NCBI GenBank assembly: GCA_959596515.1
Contig: CAUFXR010000026.1
Location: forward strand, 1-29,561
Reading direction: 5' to 3'
Length of the DNA: 29,561 nt
Source: an uncultured Oscillospiraceae bacterium
GTDB taxonomy: Bacteria; Bacillota; Clostridia; Oscillospirales; Acutalibacteraceae
How positions within the stretch are numbered: position 1 is the first letter of the stretch; every line of letters starts with the position of its first letter. The position numbers and the translations under genes were made by a program. Below, in pieces: positions 24,115 to 29,561 of this stretch. The notes under the pieces are model-generated. The model worked only from the letters and a program-made list of their open reading frames with translations, made no database searches and was not told where the DNA came from.

Positions 24115-25536
24115 CTATCGTTCCCTGTCGTGGGTTTTGCGCTTTGGCTTTTGACTTTTGCCCTCCGCCTGAAGCTGGCGCAGGCGTTTCAGTACGCTCT
24201 CCCGCCCGGGCGGTGCTGCCTGTTCTTTTTCGGCGGGTTTTGCTTTTTCCCTGACCTTGCGTTCCCACTCGGCAAGCTCCCGGTTGTAGTTCTCTACCAC
24301 GGCCTCTGCCTTGCGGTAAGTCGCCATGAACGCCCGTACATCGGGATAGCCGTCCTCTTTTAAGATTTCGGGCAGTGCTTCCAGCATGGCGGAGATTTTT
24401 TCTTCCGTCCGCCGGATTTTTGTTTCCAGCTCTTTTCGCTCCCTGCCTTTGAAAATGCCCTTTGTTTCGGCAAGCTGCGTTTTCAGCTTGGGGACTTCCT
24501 CCTGCAAACTGCGGATTTCCCTTGCCCTGTCCTGCACCCGTATCATCAGCTTCTGCATGGTGTGAAACTCCGCCATATCAAGATTGAGCACCGGCTTGGG
24601 CGGCAGCTCTGTCTGACGTATCAGGTTCTGCAAAAACTCCTTCGCTTTGTTTACGATACTGCGGAACAGGTTGGGCAGCCAACCATGTGCCTTAATGGAC
24701 TGGCTTGCTTTTTGATGGATTTCCTCTTTCTTGACTTCCAGTATCTTTGCCTCCTCTATCCCTGACACAAGCGCCATGTCCGCCGTCCTGTTCCATTCCT
24801 GCCTTGCGGCGTTGTCGGCTTCAATCTCGGCGGCTTTGGGATTGTTCTTACCGATCTTTTTGGTCGGCAAGTAGATACTGTCGGGATTAAAAACCCGTAA
24901 ATGCTGCTCAGGATCGGCGATATGCCGGTTGATAAGGGCGGTGTAATTTCTCTTGACTTCCTCTAAAAACGGCTCGCTTTTGAAACGCCCGTCTTTTACC
25001 GTGAAAAGGTGCTGTTCGTAAATACCGCCTTTCGGGATAACGGTGCAGCCCTTTCGTATCTGCCCGTCCTCACCCGTGATCTCTTTTTTGGTGCGTACCC
25101 TTTTGCCCGTTTCATCAAAGAATACGCTGCGGGTTGCAATCTTAACCTCCGGCTCGGCAAGCAGCCGCCGTTCGCTGAAGATGAGGTGAATGTGGTAATT
25201 GGTCTTTCGCTTGTTGTGATGGAGCGCCGACACGCATTCCACATCATACCGCCTGCGGAATTCCTCCGTGAAATCTTCCAGCACCTGCTGCGGCTCGTAT
25301 TGCGTGTAGGATTCAGGCAGGGCGATAATCAGCTCCCTTGCTTCAATACACTTCCCCTCTGCGCCGCTTCTCTGAAACTCCTGCTGGCTTTCCCTTGCGA
25401 GGTTGCTCCAAAAGGAATGGTCTGCGGTGCGGTAGGTGGCATAGAGGTTTTCCTGTTTGGCGTGGCTTGTGATATATGATATTCTTCCCCTGACATTGGA
25501 CAGCTTTGACATCTGGATAAAGCTGTGGCGTGTCAT
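24115..25536 (-). CDS. MobA/MobL family relaxase
   Basis: 473 aa. The N-terminal relaxase domain has a candidate catalytic Tyr near residue 21 (GRISYITSHAKQENL) and the histidine metal triad region ALHHNKRKTNYHIHLIFSE (HxH with an upstream His). It would nick oriT and lead a single strand into a conjugative pore supplied by another element. The C-terminal ~200 residues are charged, helical and probably coiled coil (REIRSLQEEVPKLKTQLAET). A hairpin-rich oriT candidate lies just upstream. It reads against the cargo gene, the two converging on paired terminators. Confidence 0.9.
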   Translation of the reverse strand: MTRHSFIQMSKLSNVRGRISYITSHAKQENLYATYRTADHSFWSNLARESQQEFQRSGAEGKCIEARELIIALPESYTQYEPQQVLEDFTEEFRRRYDVECVSALHHNKRKTNYHIHLIFSERRLLAEPEVKIATRSVFFDETGKRVRTKKEITGEDGQIRKGCTVIPKGGIYEQHLFTVKDGRFKSEPFLEEVKRNYTALINRHIADPEQHLRVFNPDSIYLPTKKIGKNNPKAAEIEADNAARQEWNRTADMALVSGIEEAKILEVKKEEIHQKASQSIKAHGWLPNLFRSIVNKAKEFLQNLIRQTELPPKPVLNLDMAEFHTMQKLMIRVQDRAREIRSLQEEVPKLKTQLAETKGIFKGRERKELETKIRRTEEKISAMLEALPEILKEDGYPDVRAFMATYRKAEAVVENYNRELAEWERKVREKAKPAEKEQAAPPGRESVLKRLRQLQAEGKSQKPKRKTHDRER

Positions 25537-25577
25537 AAATCATCTCCGTTTCTGTTTGAAAAATGCATACCTCTTTT

Positions 25578-25761
25578 GCAACCGGCTTGCCGGTTGCGGC
25601 TGTTCCGACGGCATTTGACGGAGGAGCAGCCAAAGAAAATTGCTACTGCAATTTTCTCTGTATCACAGCGGCGACAGCCCTGCAAGCTGTGATACAGGCT
25701 CCCCGCAGGGGCGAAATACCCGGAGTACAAACCGCAGGTTTGTGCGAGGGGTGTATTTCGC
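25578..25761. other. Hairpin cluster, candidate origin of transfer (oriT)
   Basis: About 185 nt hold successive perfect inverted repeats: GCAACCGG/CCGGTTGC (25578-25597); GAAAATTGC/GCAATTTTC (25635-25656); CTGTATCACAGC/GCTGTGATACAG (25658-25697); CCCC/GGGG (25701-25711); and GCGAAATAC/GTATTTCGC (25711-25761) enclosing ACAAACC/GGTTTGT (25727-25743). They lie directly upstream of the relaxase start, the usual site of oriT in mobilizable elements. No ORF competes for the region. The nick site was not identified. Confidence 0.68.
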
Positions 25762-25810
25762 TCTCAAACGCCGAGGGCTTTGGGTTACTTTCCGAAAAGA
25801 GAATGGATGG

Positions 25811-26026
25811 TCATTCCACTTTGCGAACATCATCGGGCTTCAGAAGATTCCTCCCCTGATTGACGGTCATAAACCGTTCCAGCGTGTCCCTGCGGATAAT
25901 GGTCTTTCGCCCGACCTTCAGCACGGGCAGCTTGCCCCAGTCCACCAGCTTCCGCATGGTATTCCTGCCGATACCCGTACATTCCGCCGCTTCCTCTATG
26001 GTAAATCCCATTTTGACTGTGTTCAT
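25811..26026 (-). CDS. xis: Excisionase-like HTH DNA-binding protein
   Basis: 71 aa from the ATG at 26026, chosen because AAGGAGGTAGAGAG precedes it. A longer frame reaching 26104 would start ahead of the promoter's -10. MerR-type winged helix of the excisionase family: GFTIEEAAECTGIGRNTMRK, then LPVLKVGRKTIIRRDTLERF. It should bend the element ends and steer the integrase to excision. Divergent from the HTH regulator, with a consensus promoter. Confidence 0.88.
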   Translation of the reverse strand: MNTVKMGFTIEEAAECTGIGRNTMRKLVDWGKLPVLKVGRKTIIRRDTLERFMTVNQGRNLLKPDDVRKVE

Positions 26027-26075
26027 TCTCTCTACCTCCTTCTTGAAATACTCATTTTGCAACTTCTGCATTGTT

Positions 26076-26104
26076 ATTATACTTATTTTGCTATTGTTTG
26101 TCAA
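26076..26104 (-). promoter_or_regulatory. Consensus SigA promoter of xis
   Basis: On the minus strand TTGACA (26104-26099), 17 bp, TATAAT (26081-26076), a perfect match to both hexamers. TGCAGAAGTTGCA half-sites lie just downstream and could bind the neighbouring HTH regulator. Confidence 0.88.
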
Positions 26105-26156
26105 CTCGTTTTAAGCCCATTCAATAAATTTTTACAAAGAAATATGCAAAATAGGG

Positions 26157-26185
26157 TTGCAAATTCAATCTGTTTGTGCTATGAT
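26157..26185 (+). promoter_or_regulatory. SigA promoter of the HTH regulator, with TGCAA/TTGCA operator
   Basis: TTGCAA (26157-26162), 17 bp, TATGAT (26180-26185). A TGCAA-N7-TTGCA inverted repeat (about 26145-26161) overlaps the -35, and similar half-sites lie on the xis side, so autoregulation and xis control from the same operators are plausible. Confidence 0.75.
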
Positions 26186-26209
26186 AGTACTCGTTAGGAG
26201 GTGAAAGCC

Positions 26210-26875
26210 TTGAATGACAGGAAAATGCTTACCGCAAAAGAGGTAGGGCTGCGGATCAAGGAACGGAGAAACGAACTGAAAATCTCCATGCCCGAACTCG
26301 GCAGGCGTGTGGGCGTGAACAAGTCCACCATTCAGCGGTATGAAACAGACGGGGTAAATCCCACAAGAAGCATGGTCATCAACGGGCTTGCGGAAGCGCT
26401 GCTGACCACTCCCGAATGGCTGACCGGCCTTTCGGAAGAAAAAGAGTATTCCGTCCCGACACTCTGTGAAAACGAACTAACGGAGCACATCAGGAAGTAT
26501 CTGGATACGGTTACTTCCGCCGTCAAAGGGGACGGGCACCAACAGCTTATGACAACCTTTCTCGGAAAGCTGATTGACCTCTACACAGTCCTGACCTGCT
26601 ATTTCGCAGACGCTATGGCAGAGGTTGACCGTGTGGCGGAGGACGAAGGCTTGAAGCAATCGCTCAGGCGGTATGCGATTGAGTCGGGAGCGATTACCGA
26701 ACGGGTATACCGCAAGGAAATGGAATTACCTATCGAAGATATGAAGCGATTTCTTGACGGGATTTTACATATCTACGATGAGGGACGCACAAAGATATCC
26801 ATGGGCGACCTCTTCGGGATAGTGGCGGAAGCCGAAGCACGGCTGTCCGAAAAAGAAAATTCCGTGGCACCTTGA
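26210..26875 (+). CDS. XRE/Cro-CI family HTH regulator
   Basis: 221 aa from a TTG at 26210, placed 8 nt after TAGGAGG; a GTG at 26201 overlaps the ribosome site, and an ATG at 26225 is a shorter alternative. Residues ~8-65 form a helix-turn-helix (LRIKERRNELKISMPELGRR, then NKSTIQRYETDG). The C-terminal ~140 residues are helical with no peptidase motif, so not a LexA/CI self-cleaving type. It is likely the element's switch, repressing xis and itself. It lies upstream of int. Confidence 0.88.
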   Translation: MNDRKMLTAKEVGLRIKERRNELKISMPELGRRVGVNKSTIQRYETDGVNPTRSMVINGLAEALLTTPEWLTGLSEEKEYSVPTLCENELTEHIRKYLDTVTSAVKGDGHQQLMTTFLGKLIDLYTVLTCYFADAMAEVDRVAEDEGLKQSLRRYAIESGAITERVYRKEMELPIEDMKRFLDGILHIYDEGRTKISMGDLFGIVAEAEARLSEKENSVAP

Positions 26876-26886
26876 CAAAAAAACAG

Positions 26887-26906
26887 GCCGGTTAAAACCA
26901 ACCGGC
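26887..26906 (+). other. Hairpin between regulator and integrase
   Basis: GCCGGTT (26887-26893) / AACCGGC (26900-26906) with 6-nt loop and no T-tract on the + strand. It may be an mRNA structure in the int leader. Confidence 0.45.
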
Positions 26907-26929
26907 GGAAGTGACACCATTACTTTACT

Positions 26930-26959
26930 CACACCATATGTCACAGTCCCGATTGCCAC
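26930..26959 (-). repeat. Right copy of the inverted repeat shared with the element's left end
   Basis: Reverse complement of the 17838-17866 sequence, ending GATTGCCAC 25 nt before the int ATG. A candidate binding site for a recombination or regulatory protein. Confidence 0.7.
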
Positions 26960-26983
26960 GGATAGGAAGGAGAATTTTTATCT

Positions 26984-28282
26984 ATGGCAAAAGGTTCTGT
27001 AAGGAAAAAAGGCAAGAAGTGGTATTACCGCTTTTATATTGAAGATGAAAGCGGCAGGCAGGTACAAAAAGAGTTTGCGGGCACGGAAAACAAAAGCGAA
27101 ACGGAAGCCCTGCTCCGCAAGGCGATGGAAGATTACGAAGCCAAAAGGTTTGTAGGCAAGGCGGAGAACATTACCGTAGGCGAAATGCTGGATATGTGGA
27201 TTGAGGAAGATTTAAAGCCCAGCAGCTTGAGCAACGGAACGGTCATGGCGTACACGGCGGCGGTCAAAAAAATCAAGAAATACCCGATAGGCAGCCGCAG
27301 GCTGAAAACCGTCACAGCCGACCATTTGCAGGCGTTCATTGACTTTATGAGCTACGGCGGCACAAACCCGGACGGGACAACCTCTCCCCCGATGAGCAAG
27401 GGGTATATGCTCCAGTTCTCTGCGGTACTGCAAGGGGCGTTCCGCTTTGCGGTATTCCCGAAGCGGCTGATTACCTTCAACCCGATGCAGTATGTACGGC
27501 TGCGGGGACGGAAAGAGGAAGCGGACATCTTCTGCGGGGAGGAAGCCGAGGCGGTTTCCCGACCGACCATCACCCACGGGCAATACCTGAAGCTGACCGG
27601 CTATCTGAAAGACAGGAAAAACCCTGCGCTGCTGCCCGTACAGATCGCCTACTACACGGGGCTTCGCATTGGCGAGGTCTGCGGCCTGACTTGGCAGGAC
27701 ATCAATCTGGATGAGCAGTACCTGACGGTACGCCGCAGTATGCGGTATAACGGCACAAGGCACAAGACCGAGATAGGGACGACCAAGCGGAGCAAAGTCC
27801 GCACGGTGGACTTCTGCGACACGCTGGCGGAAATCCTGCGGGCGGCGAAGGTGGAGCAGCACAAAAACCGTTTCCAGTACGGGGAGCTTTACCACCTGAA
27901 CTACTATACCGCAGTGAAGGAAAAAGGCCGCAGTTACTACGAGGTTTACAGCCTGCCGAGGACGGAGCAAGCCCCCGAAGGGTACAAGGAATTATCCTTT
28001 GTCTGCGTCAGACCGGACGGGATGTTTGAAAGCGCCGGGGCGGTCGGTCAGGTATGCCAGAAGGCAAAGAAACAGGTCGAGGGGCTTGAAGATTTCCACT
28101 TCCATATGCTGCGGCACACCTACACGAGCAACCTGCTGTCGGGCGGGGCAAAGCCCACCGATGTGCAGGAGCTGTTAGGGCACTCCGATGTTAATACCAC
28201 AATGTCTATCTACGCTCACGCTACAAGGGAAGCGAAGCGTACTTCCGCAAGGCTGCTGGACAAGGTAGTCGGCGGGGCATAA
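26984..28282 (+). CDS. int: Tyrosine site-specific integrase (Tn916/Tn1549-like)
   Basis: 432 aa. The N-terminal arm-binding AP2-like segment reads KGSVRKKGKKWYYRFYIEDE. A SAM-like core-binding domain spans ~65-175 (TVGEMLDMWIEEDLKPSSLS). The catalytic domain has Arg228 (TGLRIGEVCGLTW), His374 and Arg377 (HMLRHTYTSNLL), His400 (LGHSDVNTTMSIYAH) and nucleophile Tyr410. It catalyses integration and, with Xis, excision. The ribosome site is AAGGAGAA. The length exceeds Tn916 Int by about 27 residues, the extra lying around the YEVYSLPRTEQAPEGYKE insertion in the catalytic domain. Confidence 0.95.
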   Translation: MAKGSVRKKGKKWYYRFYIEDESGRQVQKEFAGTENKSETEALLRKAMEDYEAKRFVGKAENITVGEMLDMWIEEDLKPSSLSNGTVMAYTAAVKKIKKYPIGSRRLKTVTADHLQAFIDFMSYGGTNPDGTTSPPMSKGYMLQFSAVLQGAFRFAVFPKRLITFNPMQYVRLRGRKEEADIFCGEEAEAVSRPTITHGQYLKLTGYLKDRKNPALLPVQIAYYTGLRIGEVCGLTWQDINLDEQYLTVRRSMRYNGTRHKTEIGTTKRSKVRTVDFCDTLAEILRAAKVEQHKNRFQYGELYHLNYYTAVKEKGRSYYEVYSLPRTEQAPEGYKELSFVCVRPDGMFESAGAVGQVCQKAKKQVEGLEDFHFHMLRHTYTSNLLSGGAKPTDVQELLGHSDVNTTMSIYAHATREAKRTSARLLDKVVGGA

Positions 28283-28290
28283 AAAACTTT

Positions 28291-28324
28291 CCCTTGTTTC
28301 GGCTCGTAAGGGCAAAAACAAGGG
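28291..28324 (+). repeat. Right copy of the sub-terminal direct repeat
   Basis: CCCTTGTT...TAAGGGCAAAAACAAGGG, directly after the int stop codon and in the same orientation as the 17769-17805 copy. It can also form a hairpin but has no T-tract, which favours a protein-binding site over a terminator. Confidence 0.7.
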
Positions 28325-28380
28325 AAAATACATGAAAACCGAGCATTGGACAGGCGAAATGCCTTGTAATATCAATGGTT

Positions 28381-28506
28381 TTAGGAATTTTGAGTTTTTA
28401 AGCCGTATTTTTTACTATCTTCGCACAGCTTTTGGAAATCCTCATTGGTAACAAAAGGCTTCAATAAGGTGTGGTCAAACATGTTCGCTAATTGTTCCTT
28501 TGTCAT
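28381..28506 (-). pseudogene. deoC: deoC, 5' (N-terminal) part
   Basis: The frame starts MTKEQLANMFDHTLLKPFVT with the family's DHTLLKP signature, and continues NEDFQKLCEDSKKYG before leaving deoC. Four to five codons of element sequence (KTQNS) follow, then TAA at 28381. The ribosome site GGCGGAG lies 8-10 nt ahead of the ATG. The deoC reading frame resumes at 17639 on the other side of the element. It lies 52 nt after the thioesterase gene, so the original operon was thioesterase-deoC. Confidence 0.92.
28388..28415. repeat. Right element-chromosome junction (attR)
   Basis: Element end TTTTGAGTTTTT meets AA-G-CCGTATTT (28403-28410) and then deoC codons (complement of AGTAAAAAATACGG). It matches the left junction over CCGTATTT, with T-rich flanks on both. 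Confidence 0.78.
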
Positions 28507-28558
28507 TTTGCTTTCTCCGCCTTTCGCCTTTATTTAATAAATTTTTGAGAACATGGGG

Positions 28559-29278
28559 CTAAAATAGTATATTTGCCTCAAAACAGGTTTTTCCTTCCCA
28601 TTCCCCCACCACGTCATAGCCGTTTTCGATAGGGCCCATAAGGATGTTCATCGTCTCGCCCAGGCGAAGCTCATTGTGATAGGCCAAAACCATAGACCGC
28701 ACCGGTTGCTCGATGATTTGAGAAAGAGGAATCAGGTCGCACACAATAGCGGCGTATTCCGTATTATTCAAATGTCCGTTTTGATCTACCTTTGAGTAAA
28801 CGGCGGTCTGCTTTCCAGCAGGTTCCATGCGATCGGACTTGATCAGCTTGCAAGGATGTTCCGGTACCTGCTCCGTCAGGAACGGGAAATGAAAATTTTC
28901 CGGAACTTTGCGCAGAATCCGGCGGGTTTGGGTGTCCACTAAAATCCACCTGCTGTCCACAGACGCAACTTCCTTTTCCTGTTCGTCATAAACGCTGGTA
29001 TACCGATGGTAAATCGCCTTAACCGGCAGCGAGGGCTGCGTCACCATCTTCAGCTTCTCTCCTACCATGATTTCCCGGTGAAACTGTAAGGAAATCTTTG
29101 ACAGCAGAAAGGCCGTATTGGTGGACTGATAATAGGCCGCATCCAAGCCGAAAATATCACAATGCTCCGTGCTGATCTGCTGTACTTGCTTTAGCAGCGC
29201 TGCAGCTGTCATCCGGTTTTTCACATCGCATTCGTATTGATACACAGTAATTTCTTTTTCATAGCTCTTTTCATACAT
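28559..29278 (-). CDS. Acyl-ACP thioesterase
   Basis: 239 aa from the ATG at 29278, which has GAGGGAATT upstream; an in-frame upstream start gives 252 aa but lacks a ribosome site. Two hot-dog domains of the FatA/FatB type. The first reads YEKEITVYQYECDVKNRMT and AFLLSKISLQFHREIMVG. The second carries the catalytic Asp-Asn-His pattern KVDQNGHLNNTEYAA. It releases free fatty acid from acyl carrier protein in the cytosol. Substrate chain length cannot be read. It is followed by the displaced deoC start. Confidence 0.92.
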   Translation of the reverse strand: MYEKSYEKEITVYQYECDVKNRMTAAALLKQVQQISTEHCDIFGLDAAYYQSTNTAFLLSKISLQFHREIMVGEKLKMVTQPSLPVKAIYHRYTSVYDEQEKEVASVDSRWILVDTQTRRILRKVPENFHFPFLTEQVPEHPCKLIKSDRMEPAGKQTAVYSKVDQNGHLNNTEYAAIVCDLIPLSQIIEQPVRSMVLAYHNELRLGETMNILMGPIENGYDVVGEWEGKTCFEANILF

Positions 29279-29402
29279 AGCAACAATTCCCTCTCTTATG
29301 GTTCCGCGAATTCTCAAACATCCTCTGCGCCCTTAAAAACTTCCGCCTTCCGTAAGCTACGTATAACAGCGCCGGGTGTTTTTTATCGTCCGTTATAGTC
29401 TT

Positions 29403-29431
29403 ATTATAGCGGTTCTCGGTTCCTATGCCAA
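29403..29431 (-). promoter_or_regulatory. Near-consensus promoter of the thioesterase-deoC operon
   Basis: On the minus strand TTGGCA (29431-29426), 17-bp spacer, TATAAT (29408-29403). The 5' untranslated leader to the ATG at 29278 is about 118 nt. An 81-codon frame in this leader (29271-29516) has no ribosome site and is not called. Nothing further is recognised from 29432 to 29561, which is AT-rich. Confidence 0.8.
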
Positions 29432-29561
29432 TGATGCTTCCCGATGTTTTGTCAAAAGCTCTAAATTTCCTTCTGAAATTTTGGCGATTGTTTTTTCCTT
29501 TCCTTCGACAAAACATTATGAATTTTTTATGAATTATGATATAATTTTCAAGATAAAATCA

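Larger units (their letters stand above)
17641..28402. mobile_element. Integrative mobilizable element inserted in deoC (~10.8 kb)
   Basis: Boundaries come from the interrupted deoC reading frame and from CCGTATTT with flanking T/A-rich bases at both junctions. The ends are imperfect inverted repeats (GAAACCTCAAATT at left; complement of the right end AAAACTCAAAATT). Contents, left to right: tnpV, a 48-aa ORF, leader cassette, surface protein, relaxase (minus), oriT-like region, excisionase (minus), HTH regulator, tyrosine integrase. The single-point crossover with a few mismatched bases is Tn916-like. There are no coupling protein or type IV secretion genes, hence mobilizable rather than self-transmissible. 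Exact end bases are uncertain by a few nucleotides. Confidence 0.9.

Noticed and set aside
27212..27970. 252-codon minus-strand frame
   Set aside because: It is antisense to the integrase, whose catalytic residues are all present.
17641..28402. Self-transmissible conjugative element
   Set aside because: Only a relaxase is present; no VirB4, coupling protein or other type IV secretion genes occur between the two junctions.
29271..29516. 81-codon minus-strand frame ahead of the thioesterase
   Set aside because: No ribosome site or domain, and it begins upstream of the near-consensus promoter.

Overview
The window reads as chromosome of a low-to-moderate GC Gram-positive anaerobe of the Clostridia (gut Lachnospiraceae/Eubacteriales style). 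The support is strong AGGAGG ribosome sites with frequent TTG/GTG starts, a Firmicute-type LexA box, a PdaA-like spore-cortex deacetylase, a clostridial acyl-ACP thioesterase, a FUSC-type exporter, and a mobile element of the Tn916/Tn1549-like tyrosine-integrase kind. I cannot name the genus from the sequence.

Layout. (1) 1-2384: three leftward genes (aldo/keto reductase, CMD-cupin fusion, flavodoxin-like protein) end at a broken tRNA-Leu(CAA) whose 3' half alone is present. This looks like the distal attachment site of an older genomic island lying to the left. (2) 2391-17060: ordinary chromosome. It holds an aromatic-acid exporter; a LexA-controlled radical-SAM/DUF4130 DNA-repair pair; sfsA; a folP-folBK-DeoR operon; a MATE pump; a three-gene polar amino-acid ABC importer; a PdaA-like deacetylase; L-lactate dehydrogenase; a 55-aa orphan; and an L-rhamnose-mutarotase family protein. 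(3) About 17641-28402: a 10.8-kb integrative mobilizable element inserted inside deoC. (4) 28381-29561: the displaced 5' end of deoC and an acyl-ACP thioesterase, which together formed one operon behind a near-consensus promoter.

The mobile element carries tnpV and a 48-aa partner at its left end. Next come a leader-peptide/terminator cassette and a 1700-residue secreted, wall-anchored surface protein as cargo. A MobA/MobL relaxase lies behind a hairpin-rich putative oriT. A divergent excisionase/HTH-regulator pair and a tyrosine integrase sit at the right end. No type IV secretion genes are present, so transfer would depend on a helper. Joining the two deoC pieces across the element restores a deoxyribose-phosphate aldolase of about 224 residues, so the element is a gene interrupter whose excision could restore the enzyme.

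Most notable points: the precise split of deoC; the surface protein placed behind a leader-peptide attenuator of the type usually found ahead of ribosome-targeting drug-resistance genes; the LexA box between -35 and -10 of the radical-SAM pair; the tRNA-Leu half-site; and paired end repeats of the element. No CRISPR array, rRNA, intact tRNA or recognisable riboswitch was seen.
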